Part shown: positions 27,580 to 36,355 of the stretch, one piece after another
How positions within the stretch are numbered: position 1 is the first letter of the stretch
Layout: each line of letters starts with the position of its first letter
Source: Saccharothrix carnea
GTDB lineage: Bacteria; Actinomycetota; Actinomycetes; Mycobacteriales; Pseudonocardiaceae
Length of the DNA stretch: 64,000 nt
NCBI RefSeq assembly: GCF_003014735.1
Contig: NZ_PYAX01000003.1
Coordinates: 496,001-560,000, forward strand
Reading direction: 5' to 3'
Made by a program: the position numbers and the translations under genes
The notes under the pieces: generated by a model
Database searches by the model: none
Seen by the model: the letters and a program-made list of their open reading frames with translations, nothing else
What the model was told of the DNA's origin: nothing

Positions 27580-28200
27580 ATGCCCGACGAGACCACCCAA
27601 CGCCGCCGCCGCGCACCCGCGATGAGCGTCGAGGACCGCCGCGAGACGATCGTCACCGCTACCGTCCCGCTGCTGTTCACGCACGGCGCCAACGTCACCA
27701 CCAGCCAGATCGCCAAGGCGGCCGGCATCGCGGAGGGCACCGTCTTCCGGGCGTTCAAGGACAAGCAGGAACTCATCCGCACGTGCGTGCAGAGCGTGCT
27801 GGCCGTCGACTCGGAACTGGAGCTCATCGAGCAGGCCAGGCAGGCGAAGACCCTCGCCGAACGCCTCTCCTGGGCCATCAGCGCCGTCTCCGGCTACCTG
27901 GACCGGATGTGGCAGCTCATGAGCGTCCTGCGCGACTCCGGCTACGACCCGCACGACGGGCACGGCAAGGAGCGCGAGCACAAGGGACCGCCGGTCGAGA
28001 TGCAGCGCATCACCGAGCGCGTCGCCTCGCTGTTCGGCCCGGACGACGAACTGCGCGTCGACCCGTCCCTGGCCGCACGCCTGCTGCTCGGGCTCGTGTT
28101 CACCAACCGCATGCAGGGCGAGGGCTTCGGCGACTCCACCGCCGACGCCGACCAGCTCGTGCAGCTCTTCCTGCACGGCGTACTGAGGGGGAAGCAGTGA
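27580..28200 (+). CDS. TetR-family regulator of the adjacent ABC exporter
   Basis: This 206-residue regulator has a TetR helix-turn-helix at residues about 20-65 (RRETIVTATVPLLFTHGANV, TTSQIAKAAGIAEGTVFRAF, KDKQELI) and a variable C-terminal ligand domain. It is the first gene of an operon with a DrrA-type ATPase, whose GTG overlaps its stop (GTGA), and a DrrB-type permease. Two palindromic operators cover its own promoter, so it very likely represses the operon and is released by a compound the pump exports. The ligand cannot be predicted. The ATG at 27580 has no Shine-Dalgarno and lies six bases after the -10. Confidence 0.92.
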   Translation: MPDETTQRRRRAPAMSVEDRRETIVTATVPLLFTHGANVTTSQIAKAAGIAEGTVFRAFKDKQELIRTCVQSVLAVDSELELIEQARQAKTLAERLSWAISAVSGYLDRMWQLMSVLRDSGYDPHDGHGKEREHKGPPVEMQRITERVASLFGPDDELRVDPSLAARLLLGLVFTNRMQGEGFGDSTADADQLVQLFLHGVLRGKQ

Positions 28201-29126
28201 CGGACCTGATGATCGAGGCAACGGACGTCGGCAAGGCGTTCGGTGCGCAGAAGGCCCTGGACGGCGTGAGCATCGCCGTGCCCAAGGGCACCGTGCTCGG
28301 CTTGCTCGGCCACAACGGCGCGGGCAAGACGACGCTGGTCAACGTGCTCACCACGATGCTCCCGCCGGACTCGGGCCACGCGCAGGTGGCCGGGTTCGAC
28401 GTCGTCACGCAGGCGCACCAGGTGCGCAGCCGGATCGGCCTGACCGGCCAGTTCGCCGCCGTGGACGAGCAGCTGTCCGGCCTGGACAACCTGGTCCTGA
28501 TCGCCCGGCTGCTCGGCGCAACCCCGCGTGAGGCCAGGGCCAGGGGCGCCGAGCTGCTGGAGCTGTTCGGGCTGGCCGACGCGGCGAAGCGGCCGTCCCG
28601 CACCTACTCCGGCGGCATGCGGCGACGCCTCGACCTGGCCGCGAGCCTCGTCGGCCACCCGGAGGTGATCTTCCTGGACGAGCCGACCACGGGCCTGGAC
28701 CCGGCCGGTCGGCTCGGGCTGTGGGAGATCGTGGAAGGCCTGGTCACCAACGGCACCACGGTCCTGCTCACCACCCAGTACCTGGACGAGGCCGACCGCC
28801 TGGCCGACTCGATCACGGTGCTCTCGAAGGGCAAGGTCGTCGCCGCGGGCACCAGCGCCGAGCTGAAGGCCCAAGTCGGCCTGCGCACGGTCACCGTGAC
28901 CCTGGCGGACGTCTCGGACGTCCCCAAGGCCACCGGAGCCCTGGAACGGGCGGGCCTGCAGCCCGTGACGGCGCAGAACACGCTCACCGCGCCCGTCACG
29001 TCGTCCCGCGAGATCGCCACGGTGGTCCGCGCGCTGGACGAGGTCGGCCTGGAAGCCACCGAACTGGCCCTCGGCGAACCGACCCTGGACGACGTCTACC
29101 TCACCCTCGCGCAGCACGCGGCCTGA
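28197..29126 (+). CDS. ABC transporter ATPase, DrrA/daunorubicin-resistance type
   Basis: This 309-residue protein is the ATP-binding subunit of an ABC-2 exporter. Walker A is GHNGAGKTT, the signature is YSGGMRRRLDLA, Walker B is VIFLDEPTTGLD and the switch His follows TQYLDEADRLAD as in the DrrA subfamily. The C-terminal extension (about residues 220-309, ending LGEPTLDDVYLTL) is typical of DrrA-like drug-exporter ATPases. The GTG at 28197 overlaps the tetR stop by four bases. With the following permease it should form a drug or lipid export pump induced through the upstream TetR protein. Confidence 0.94.
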   Translation: MTDLMIEATDVGKAFGAQKALDGVSIAVPKGTVLGLLGHNGAGKTTLVNVLTTMLPPDSGHAQVAGFDVVTQAHQVRSRIGLTGQFAAVDEQLSGLDNLVLIARLLGATPREARARGAELLELFGLADAAKRPSRTYSGGMRRRLDLAASLVGHPEVIFLDEPTTGLDPAGRLGLWEIVEGLVTNGTTVLLTTQYLDEADRLADSITVLSKGKVVAAGTSAELKAQVGLRTVTVTLADVSDVPKATGALERAGLQPVTAQNTLTAPVTSSREIATVVRALDEVGLEATELALGEPTLDDVYLTLAQHAA

Positions 29127-29139
29127 ACAGGAGCCCCGG

Positions 29140-29943
29140 ATGACCACCCTCACCGCCGCACCCCGCTGGCGCGGCACCGACTTCGGCACTCAAGTGCTCG
29201 TGCTGACCCAACGGTCACTGCGCACGCTGGTCAGCGACCCGCGCATGATCGTGTTCAGCATCCTCCAGCCGCTGATCATGCTGACCCTGTTCAGCCAGAT
29301 CTTCGCGAGCATCGCCAACACCCCCGGCTTCCCGCAGGGCGTGGCCTACATCGACTTCCTGATGCCCGCGATCCTGGTCAACACCGCCATGCAGTCGGCG
29401 TTGCAGGCGGGCGTCGGCCTGGTCACGGACATGAAGAACGGCGTGCTGGCCCGGTTCCGCTCGCTGCCCATCCGGTCGGGTTCGGTGCTGATCGCGCGCA
29501 GCCTGTCCGACCTGGTGCGCACGGCCGCGCAGTTGCTGTTGATGCTGGTGTTCGCGGTCGTGGTGTTCGGCTACTCCCCCGCGGGCGGTGTGGTGGGCAC
29601 CGTCGCGGCGCTCGCGCTCGCGCTGGCCGTGGGCTGGGGCCTCGGCTGGATCTTCCTGGCCATCGCGGCGTGGCTGCGCAACGCCGAGCTGATGCAGACC
29701 GTGGGCTTCCTGGCGATGTTCCCGCTGATGTTCGCGTCCAGCGCGTACGTGCCGATCAGCGGGCTGCCCGGCTGGCTCCAGGCGGTCGCCAACGTCAACC
29801 CGTTGACGTTCGCGGTGGACGCGGCACGGTCCTTGGCGCTGGCCCAGCCGGTCACCGGTGTGGTCGGCGCGCTGGTCACCAGTGCCGTGCTGGCCGCCGC
29901 GGGCTGGGTCGCGGCGGTCAAGGGCTTCCGCAGGCCCCTCTAG
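29140..29943 (+). CDS. ABC-2 type permease, DrrB type
   Basis: This 267-residue membrane protein has six predicted helices and belongs to the ABC-2 permease family. The motif GLVTDMKNGVLARFRSLPI between helices 2 and 3 is the signature of DrrB-like subunits. The last helix pair follows the conserved LPGWLQAVANVNPLTFAVDA segment. It begins 13 bases after the ATPase gene with a GGAG site, and its stop codon overlaps the end of the convergent CopD/CtaG gene by four bases. It is expected to export a hydrophobic compound. Confidence 0.94.
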   Translation: MTTLTAAPRWRGTDFGTQVLVLTQRSLRTLVSDPRMIVFSILQPLIMLTLFSQIFASIANTPGFPQGVAYIDFLMPAILVNTAMQSALQAGVGLVTDMKNGVLARFRSLPIRSGSVLIARSLSDLVRTAAQLLLMLVFAVVVFGYSPAGGVVGTVAALALALAVGWGLGWIFLAIAAWLRNAELMQTVGFLAMFPLMFASSAYVPISGLPGWLQAVANVNPLTFAVDAARSLALAQPVTGVVGALVTSAVLAAAGWVAAVKGFRRPL

Positions 29944-31895
29944 GAGTCTTTGCCGGACATCTTGCGCAGCATCGCGTTGTACGCGGCCAGGTCCGCGTCA
30001 CCGTCCGCGTCCGCCCGCCGGTCCGCCCGGCGGGCGTCACGGCTGTCCGACCGCGCCCACTGCACGAGCAGCGCCACCATCACCACGATCAGCGGCAACT
30101 CGCCCGCCGCCCACGCGATACCGCCACCGAGCCGCTGGTCCTCCAGCTGCGACGTCACCCACGGCAGGCCGAGCGAGCGGTAGAAGTTCTCGCCGATCAC
30201 GGTCTGCGAGCTCATCAGCACGATGCCGAAGAACGCGTGGAACGGGATCGAGGCGAACAGCAGGCCGAGCCGTCCCAGCGGCGGCAGCCGGTTCGGCGCC
30301 GGGTCGATGCCGATCACCGGCCAGTAGAAGACGTACCCGACCAGGATGAAGTGGGCGTTCATCGCCAGGTGCGCCCAGTGGTAGTCCAGCGCGCTGTCGA
30401 ACAACCCGGAGAAGTACAGGCCGTAGAACGAGCCCACGAACAGCGCCAACGCCACGAACGGGTTGGTCAGCACCTTCGTCACCGGCGAGTGCACGAACGC
30501 CAGCAGCCACTCCCTCGGCCCCGGCGGGTTGCCCTTGCCCGCCACGGGCAGCGCCCGCATCGCCAACGTCACCGGACCGCCCAGCACCAGCAGGATCGGC
30601 GCCAGCATGGACAGCAGCATGTGCGCTTCCATGTGGATGCTGAACATCGCCGGCGCGTACCGGCCCACCCCGGACGACGTGGCGAACACCACGGTCAGGC
30701 ACCCCGCGACCCACGCGACCGTGCGACCGACCGGCCACGCGTCACCGCGCTTGCGCAGCCGCCGCACACCCAGCAGGTACAGCACGCCGAGCGCGATGAA
30801 GATCGCGCCGAAGACCAGGTCGAACCGCCAGTCGAACAGCAACCGCGACCACGTCGGCGCGCCGAACAGGTCGTAGCCGATGCGCAGCTCCACCGTGCTG
30901 GGCAGCACCCGGCCCTCGACCGGCGGAGGCGTGCGGCTCAACGCGGCGGCCAGTCCCAGCGTGAGGAACATCAGCAGCACCTCGACGCCCGCGAGCTTCA
31001 CCAGCGACCGCCCGGAGCCCGTGGCCACGACCTCCTTCACGCTCTTCTCGCGCTGGAAGTAGCCCACGACACCCAGCACGGCGAGCGCGAGCGCCTTGCC
31101 GAGCACCAGCAGCCCGTACTCGCTGCCGAACAACTGGCTCACCGGCAGCCGCACCCAAGCGTTGACCACGCCGGAGGCGGCCATCACGATCCAGCAGACC
31201 AGCGCCAGCCGGGAGAACCGCGACGTCGCCAACCCCAGGTGGTCGCCGCCCCGCTTGCCGTGCGCCAGCAGCGCGATCAGGCCGCCGACCCACAACGCCG
31301 CCGCGATCAGGTGGTACAGCAGGCTGTTCGTGGCCACGTCGTGCGAGCCGCCGCCGGACGAGTGCCCCGTCACCGCCACCGGGATCAGCGCGAACACCGA
31401 CAGGAAGAACAGCGGCACGGTCCAGCCCCACGACAGCACCAGCCGGCAGCCCAGCGCCAGCAGCGCTACGATCACCGCCGTGATCATCCACGCCTTCGCC
31501 TGCTCCACCAGCCCGGCCACCTGGACCAGCACCGAGGGCTCCAGCAGCGCCGTCACCGGCTGCCCGAGCGCGTCGGCCACCGTGAACGGCACCGACAGCA
31601 CCGCGCCCAACGTCCACACCAACGCCGCCCAGGCCGCCGTGCGCACGGCCGCGTAACCGTCCGCGGCGAGCGTGCCGCTCTCCTGGGGCGGCACCAGGAA
31701 CGCCGCCAGCAGCAGCGAGCCGACCGTCACCACGGCCGCGGCCTCGGTCAGCACGCGCACGACGATCAGCGCCGACGCGTCACCGCCGGTGAGGACGAGC
31801 AGCCCCGCCGCCACCAGGGCGGCTATCGCCGTGCCGACGATCAGCAGGGGGATGAGACCGGTCCGCCGGGTGCGGGAAGGCGCGTCAGTGGGCAC
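29940..31895 (-). CDS. fused CopD copper-resistance / CtaG cytochrome oxidase assembly protein
   Basis: This 651-residue polytopic membrane protein joins two domains. The N-terminal half (to about residue 330) is CopD-like, with helices carrying HSSGGGSHD and HLIAAALWVGGLIAL, where His residues could take up copper. The C-terminal half (about 340-610) is the caa3_CtaG domain (MFSIHMEAHMLLSMLAPILL, HFILVGYVFYWPVIGIDP, HAFFGIVLMSS). Such fusions are common in actinobacteria and are thought to import copper and help load cytochrome oxidase. The GTG at 31895 has TACGCT (31907-31902) six bases upstream, so it is probably leaderless. The last ~40 residues are charged and cytoplasmic. Confidence 0.92.
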   Translation of the reverse strand: MPTDAPSRTRRTGLIPLLIVGTAIAALVAAGLLVLTGGDASALIVVRVLTEAAAVVTVGSLLLAAFLVPPQESGTLAADGYAAVRTAAWAALVWTLGAVLSVPFTVADALGQPVTALLEPSVLVQVAGLVEQAKAWMITAVIVALLALGCRLVLSWGWTVPLFFLSVFALIPVAVTGHSSGGGSHDVATNSLLYHLIAAALWVGGLIALLAHGKRGGDHLGLATSRFSRLALVCWIVMAASGVVNAWVRLPVSQLFGSEYGLLVLGKALALAVLGVVGYFQREKSVKEVVATGSGRSLVKLAGVEVLLMFLTLGLAAALSRTPPPVEGRVLPSTVELRIGYDLFGAPTWSRLLFDWRFDLVFGAIFIALGVLYLLGVRRLRKRGDAWPVGRTVAWVAGCLTVVFATSSGVGRYAPAMFSIHMEAHMLLSMLAPILLVLGGPVTLAMRALPVAGKGNPPGPREWLLAFVHSPVTKVLTNPFVALALFVGSFYGLYFSGLFDSALDYHWAHLAMNAHFILVGYVFYWPVIGIDPAPNRLPPLGRLGLLFASIPFHAFFGIVLMSSQTVIGENFYRSLGLPWVTSQLEDQRLGGGIAWAAGELPLIVVMVALLVQWARSDSRDARRADRRADADGDADLAAYNAMLRKMSGKDS

Positions 31896-31974
31896 GTGAC
31901 GAGCGTAGGCGGCCCGGCCACACCGCCACCAACCGCCGGACGTGCGCAGATCACACCCACTACCGTTGCCGGAC

Positions 31975-32547
31975 GTGACCAGTTCTCGCACGGTGCTCTT
32001 GATGGCCCTCGCCTTGCTCCTGTCGGCGGGGTGCAGCTACTCCATCAACGGGGACGCGTTGCCCCAGGCCGGTGTCACACCCACGACGACGTCCGCGGAC
32101 GAGCCCTCGGGCGCGCCGAAGATCGCCAAGCCGCGCACGGTCGTCGGCGTGGAGCCGTGCTCCCTGCTCACCGCGGCCGACCTGAAGTCCATCGGCCCGT
32201 ACAAGAAGGACCCGGCGCGCAAGGACGATGTGATCCAGGAGTCGTGCCAGTACGTGCTGGACGACGGCTCCCAGGCCGGGCGGACCGTGATCGCCGCGCT
32301 CTACCAGAAGTACGAGCAGGTGCGGACGCGGCAGGCCGAGGGGCGCGAGGTGGTCGTGGAGGGGCACTCGACGTGGGTGCTGTGCGAGCCGACCGGCGGC
32401 GAGACGGCGTGCACCGCGACCCTGGCGGTGAACGCCAACCGCAGCGTCCTGGTGGCGATGGCCCAGCCCGCCGGCGTGCCCGACCAGATGCTGGCCGCGA
32501 TGCAGCCGCTGCTCAAAGCGGCGTTGGGCCGGCTCCCGATCGCGTGA
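31975..32547 (+). CDS. DUF3558 lipoprotein
   Basis: This 190-residue protein has a lipoprotein signal with the lipobox LLSAGC (Cys at about residue 20), followed by a Thr/Ser/Pro linker and a DUF3558 domain starting at EPCSLLTAADLKSIG. Two further cysteines (ESCQYVL and WVLCEP/ETACTA) may form disulfides outside the membrane. The function of DUF3558 proteins is unknown; they are abundant in Pseudonocardiaceae. The GTG at 31975 has TACCGT (31961-31966) eight bases upstream, suggesting a leaderless transcript. Its 3' end overlaps the convergent MFS gene by 35 bases. Confidence 0.88.
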   Translation: MTSSRTVLLMALALLLSAGCSYSINGDALPQAGVTPTTTSADEPSGAPKIAKPRTVVGVEPCSLLTAADLKSIGPYKKDPARKDDVIQESCQYVLDDGSQAGRTVIAALYQKYEQVRTRQAEGREVVVEGHSTWVLCEPTGGETACTATLAVNANRSVLVAMAQPAGVPDQMLAAMQPLLKAALGRLPIA

Positions 32548-33700
32548 GCTCACGGGCGCGCGACCGACGCGCCAGCAGCACGGCGGGCACCATCAACGCG
32601 ATCACGAACGCCACGAAACCCAGTGAGATCGACAGGTTGCTGGCGTGCGCGAGACCGCCGACGACCGGCGGGCCGAGCAGGAAACCGGTGTAGGCGACCG
32701 TTGTCACCAGGCCGATCTCGCGTTCACCGCCCGTGCCGTCGGCGCGCCTGCCCGCGTCACCGGCCAGGTCCATGATCACCGGGAACGCGAACGCCAGGCC
32801 GAGGCCCACCAGCGCGAACCCGACGTAACCCACGGCGGCCGACCGCACCAGCACCGCGAGCGCTAGGCCGACCGCGGCCACCACGGCACCCGACGCAAGC
32901 AGGCGGTACGGGCCGACGCGGCGTTGCGCGGGCTCGCCGAGCAGGCGGGCGGTGGCCATCGCGACGGAGAACCCCGCGTACGCCGCCGCGGCCGCGGCCT
33001 CGCTCACCCCGCGTTCGTTGACGAAGAACAGCGCCGACCAGTCCGACGCCGCGCCCTCGGCGATCGCGGAGAACAGCGTGATCGTGGCCAGCAGCCACAA
33101 CAGCGGCCGCTTGAGGACCGGCCGGTCCTCCGCCACCGCGTCGGTGCTCTCGCCGGTCGTGGTGGGCACGGCCCTGATCACCCACGCGATGGTGATCGCG
33201 CCGATCACCGCGACCGTGATGAGGTGCCGGGTCAGGCCCCAGCCGACACCCGCCGCGGCTGCCGCGCCCAGCGAGCCGACCAGGCCACCGACGCTGAAGC
33301 CCGCGTGGAACTGCGGCATCAGCGGCCGGTCCAGGCTGCGGGTGACGGCGACTGCGGCGACGTTCATGCCGACGTCGAGCGACGCGCCGCACGCGCCGAG
33401 CACGAACAGCACCAGGCCGAGCTGGAACGGCGTGTCGGCGAGCGTGAGCGAGGGCACGGCCACCACGGTGACCGACGCGCCCACCACGATCAGCTTCCGC
33501 GCACCCACCCGCGCGCAGATCCGGGCCGCGAACGGCGCCGTCGCCGCCAGACCGACGCTCGCGCCGAACAGGGCCAGTCCCAGCGTCGCCTCGGTCGCGC
33601 CCACTTGTGCCGCCAACGCGGGCATGCGTGCCGCCCAGGACAGGAACAGCGCCCCGTTGAACAGGAACACCGCGAAGACGGCGAGACGTGGCGTCGGCAT
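32513..33700 (-). CDS. MFS transporter
   Basis: This 395-residue protein has about twelve membrane helices and a major-facilitator architecture. The loop between helices 2 and 3 has the family pattern ICARVGARKLI, and the helix 4-5 region carries the FHAGFSVGGLVGSL motif seen in fucose/proton-type and related MFS proteins. The substrate is not predictable. It is divergent from a LacI regulator (63 bases between starts), which suggests sugar-related control and possibly a sugar or sugar-derived substrate. Its stop lies inside the convergent DUF3558 gene. Confidence 0.88.
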   Translation of the reverse strand: MPTPRLAVFAVFLFNGALFLSWAARMPALAAQVGATEATLGLALFGASVGLAATAPFAARICARVGARKLIVVGASVTVVAVPSLTLADTPFQLGLVLFVLGACGASLDVGMNVAAVAVTRSLDRPLMPQFHAGFSVGGLVGSLGAAAAAGVGWGLTRHLITVAVIGAITIAWVIRAVPTTTGESTDAVAEDRPVLKRPLLWLLATITLFSAIAEGAASDWSALFFVNERGVSEAAAAAAYAGFSVAMATARLLGEPAQRRVGPYRLLASGAVVAAVGLALAVLVRSAAVGYVGFALVGLGLAFAFPVIMDLAGDAGRRADGTGGEREIGLVTTVAYTGFLLGPPVVGGLAHASNLSISLGFVAFVIALMVPAVLLARRSRARELTRSGAGPTPL

Positions 33701-33736
33701 GCTTTCGAGTGTGAACTAGAGCGCTTCAGAACGTCC

Positions 33737-33757
33737 AACCGATTACCTGGTTACGCT
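33737..33757 (+). promoter_or_regulatory. possible operator and -10 of the LacI/MFS divergent promoter
   Basis: AACC (33737-33740) and GGTT (33749-33752) form a short inverted repeat with an 8-base spacer. TACGCT (33752-33757) is six bases before the LacI GTG and would be its -10. Autorepression and control of the MFS gene are plausible, but the arms are short. Confidence 0.35.
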
Positions 33758-33763
33758 CATCAC

Positions 33764-34819
33764 GTGGACCGCCCTCGCAAGCCGACGCTCGACACGGTGG
33801 CCGGCGCGGTCGGCGTGTCGCGCGCCACGGTGTCCAACGCCTACAACCGGCCGGACCAGCTGTCCGCCGCCTTGCGCGAGCGGATCCTGGAGACCGCCGC
33901 CTCCCTGGGTTATGCCGGGCCGGACCCGGTGGCGCGCAGCCTGGCGACCCGGCACAGCGCCGCGGTCGGGTTCATGCTCGGGCAGGGGCTGTCGGCCTCG
34001 TTCGCCGACGCGGCGCTGTCGATCGTGCTGGACGGGCTTGCGTCGACCGTGGACGGGCACGACCACTGCCTCGTGCTGATGCCGGGCAAGGACAAGGGCG
34101 GGCCGCGGCCGGAGACCGTGGCGCGGGCGCAGGCCGACGTCGTGGTGGCCTACTCGCTGCCCGACGACGCGCCGGCGTTGACCGCGGCCCGGACGCGCGG
34201 GCTGCCCATGGTGGTGATCGACCAGCCCGTGCTGCCGGACACGGCACGCGTCGAGGTGGACGACTTCGGCGGTGCCCGGCTGGCGGCGTCCTCGTTGTGG
34301 GCCTCGGGGCACCGGCGGTTCGGCGTGGTGACGTTCGCGCTGCACCCGGACGGGCACAACGGCCCGGTGACGACCGCACGGCTGGCTTCGACGTCGTTCC
34401 GCGTGACGCGGGACCGGCTGCACGGGTACCTCGACGTGACGGGGACGGACACGCCCGTGTGGGAGTGCGCGCGGAGCAGCCGCGAACTGGGCCGTGCGGG
34501 TGCCCGCGCCCTGCTCTCGGCCTCCCCGCGGCCCACGGCGCTGCTGTGCGCTTCGGACGAGTTGGCGTTCGGCGCGCTCCAGGCGGTGCGCGACCTCGGG
34601 CTGCGCGTGCCGACCGACGTGTCGGTGATCGGCTTCGACGACGTACCCGCCGCCGAACACGCAGACCCACCTTTGACTACCGTGCGTCAACCCCTGGCCG
34701 AGAAGGGCAGGCACGCGGGCGAACTGGCCCTGCGCCTGCTCGACGGCGGCAGACCGGGAGAGCCGACAAGACTGCCGGTTTCCCTCGTCTCGCGCGACTC
34801 GACGGCCCCTCCAAAGTGA
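33764..34819 (+). CDS. LacI-family transcriptional regulator
   Basis: This 351-residue regulator has a LacI helix-turn-helix (LDTVAGAVGVSRATVSNAYN, about residues 8-27) and a sensor domain ending with the family block VSVIGFDDVPAAEHADPPLTTVRQP. It is divergent from the MFS transporter gene, which it probably controls together with itself. The GTG at 33764 is six bases after TACGCT, fitting a leaderless mRNA. The effector is unknown. The stop codon lies inside a small hairpin that also matches a CRP-type site (34813-34832). Confidence 0.92.
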   Translation: MDRPRKPTLDTVAGAVGVSRATVSNAYNRPDQLSAALRERILETAASLGYAGPDPVARSLATRHSAAVGFMLGQGLSASFADAALSIVLDGLASTVDGHDHCLVLMPGKDKGGPRPETVARAQADVVVAYSLPDDAPALTAARTRGLPMVVIDQPVLPDTARVEVDDFGGARLAASSLWASGHRRFGVVTFALHPDGHNGPVTTARLASTSFRVTRDRLHGYLDVTGTDTPVWECARSSRELGRAGARALLSASPRPTALLCASDELAFGALQAVRDLGLRVPTDVSVIGFDDVPAAEHADPPLTTVRQPLAEKGRHAGELALRLLDGGRPGEPTRLPVSLVSRDSTAPPK

Positions 34820-34832
34820 TCCACATCACTTT
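34813..34832 (+). terminator. AT-rich hairpin at the end of the LacI gene; also GTGA-N6-TCAC
   Basis: AAAGTGAT (34813-34820) and ATCACTTT (34825-34832) form an 8-bp stem with a CCAC loop, followed by one more T. It could be a weak intrinsic terminator. The same bases contain GTGA-TCCACA-TCAC, the half-site spacing of CRP/GlxR-type sites, so a regulatory site is an alternative reading. Confidence 0.45.
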
Positions 34833-34945
34833 TCGGCCATCTTGATCACCCTTCCGGCACCTGGACGGAAACGCGACGAGTCTTCCGGACGATGTGTCCG
34901 GTGGGGCGGCTACGCTGCTACAGCGCGTGGTCAACAGCCCCTCCA

Positions 34946-35018
34946 GCCTCCGTAGCTCAGTGGAGAGAGCGAGGGACTTCTAATCCCGAGGTCGCAGGTT
35001 CGAATCCTGCCGGGGGCG
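34946..35018 (+). tRNA. tRNA-Arg (anticodon TCT)
   Basis: The acceptor arms GCCTCCG (34946-34952) and CGGGGGC (35011-35017) pair with one G-T wobble. The D arm is GCTC/GAGC, the anticodon loop CTTCTAA presents TCT and the T arm is GCAGG-TTCGAAT-CCTGC. The anticodon reads AGA, a rare codon in such a GC-rich genome. The outermost anticodon-stem pair appears mismatched (A-G). CCA is not encoded. Confidence 0.93.
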
Positions 35019-35036
35019 CGCGAGCGTGTCAGGAGC

Positions 35037-35072
35037 GGTGTGGCCGGTCTTCGGTCAGGATCGGCCCACACC
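35037..35072 (+). terminator. probable tRNA terminator hairpin
   Basis: GGTGTGGCCG (35037-35046) pairs with CGGCCCACACC (35062-35072) with one bulged base. It begins 19 bases after the tRNA and precedes the 3' end of the convergent gene at 35093. Confidence 0.5.
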
Positions 35073-35092
35073 ACACCGACACTTGGTGAGGG

Positions 35093-36355
35093 TCAGAGTG
35101 GGCCGGTCGAGTGGCAGGTTTCGGCTCGGCAGCCCCAGGTGGTGGTGGTCGTGCCGACCGTGACGAGGGCGGCGTGGGCGAGGAAGCGGTCGCGTTTGGT
35201 GCGTTCGTCCAGGGTGGCGCAGTCGCACGTGGGCGCGGGTGGGGGTGGCTCGTTGTGGGCCAGGCCCATGTAGCCCAGCGGGACGCCCAGTCCCTCGGCG
35301 ATGGCGGTCAGGGTGTCGTAGGACTCGACCTTGGTGCCGGATAGGACCCGCTCGACCTCGTGGGCCGGTTGGCCGGTCAACGCGGCGATCCGGTCACGTG
35401 GCACGCCGTGGTGGGTCAACAGCCGGTAGACGGTGGTGATGTCGCGCAACGCCAAGGCGGCGCGCATCTCCTGCTGCTCCCAGACGTCGGGCAGGTCGGG
35501 GCGCGACTGGACGGGGCGGACGGCGCGTTCGTCCACCGCGGGACCCGGCGCGGTGGCGGCGTCCCAGTCGACCCACGCCCACTCCGGTTCCGCCACCTTG
35601 GCCACGGCACGTGGGTCGGCCGCGGACAGGGCGATGCCGCGCACGGCGTTGCGGAAGCGGTACGGGACGGCGGAGGACGCCGGGATGCCGCACGTGGAAC
35701 GGGCCAGGATCGCGGCGATCGAGTCGCTCGGCGGACCACCCCGCCAGTACAGCTCCAGCACGTCGCCGACGACGACGCCGTCCAGCCACGCGGCGCCCCG
35801 CCACAGCGGCAACCGGCGCAGCACCCCGCTCATCAGGTCCACGGGCAGGTCCGGCCTGGATGCCGCCTCACGGGGATCGAGGCCGCCGGTCAGGGCCAGG
35901 TCGACCGGCAGACCCGTGGCGACGGCCTGCCGCCAGCGTTCCCGCGTCACGCCGAGCAGACGCGCCTCACCATCGGGTGAACGCAGGTCCAGGTGGTCCC
36001 GGCGGGGGTGGACGCGCAGCCCCGGCACGCCGTCGACCCGGTCGCCCGCCGCCACCGGCAGCAACTGGGTCAGCAGGTCGTCCAGCGCCGCGTCGTGGAC
36101 CCGCAGGCCGAGCACCTTCGCGTCCGGCCGCACCCGGCTCACCAGGGACGTCGGCCGCAGCGAGTGGCCACGCCGGCGCATGCCCGCCATCGTCCGGTTG
36201 GCCGCCGCCAGCAACGCCGCCTCGAACCGGCGTTGGCCGGACGTGCGGGCACTGGGCACGACACCGTCCGGCGGCACGCCACCGCGTTGCCTGCGCACCA
36301 TGTTCGGTGTCTCACCGGTGCACCGGTTGCGCTTGACCAGAGAGCTTGTCGACAC
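35093..36355 (-). CDS. large protein with C-terminal XRE-like HTH and Cys-rich tail
   Basis: This 420-residue protein is not one I can name. Residues about 1-290 are basic with no domain I recognise. Around residues 295-365 there is an XRE-like helix-turn-helix region (LRDITTVYRLLTHHGVPRDR, IAALTGQPAHEVERVLSGTK, YDTLTAIAEGLGVPLGYMGL). The C-terminus holds CDCATLDERTK and later WGCRAETC, four cysteines that could bind a metal. The GTG at 36355 is chosen because GGAGG is six bases upstream; the frame is open to 36478 without a good site. A small AT-rich patch near 36530 may be the promoter. It could be a transcription factor with a C-terminal sensor, but that is inference. Confidence 0.7.
   Translation of the reverse strand: MSTSSLVKRNRCTGETPNMVRRQRGGVPPDGVVPSARTSGQRRFEAALLAAANRTMAGMRRRGHSLRPTSLVSRVRPDAKVLGLRVHDAALDDLLTQLLPVAAGDRVDGVPGLRVHPRRDHLDLRSPDGEARLLGVTRERWRQAVATGLPVDLALTGGLDPREAASRPDLPVDLMSGVLRRLPLWRGAAWLDGVVVGDVLELYWRGGPPSDSIAAILARSTCGIPASSAVPYRFRNAVRGIALSAADPRAVAKVAEPEWAWVDWDAATAPGPAVDERAVRPVQSRPDLPDVWEQQEMRAALALRDITTVYRLLTHHGVPRDRIAALTGQPAHEVERVLSGTKVESYDTLTAIAEGLGVPLGYMGLAHNEPPPPAPTCDCATLDERTKRDRFLAHAALVTVGTTTTTWGCRAETCHSTGPL

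Noticed and set aside
34892-35089. 65-residue ORF across the tRNA
   Set aside because: It reads through tRNA-Arg; this is a common spurious ORF type.
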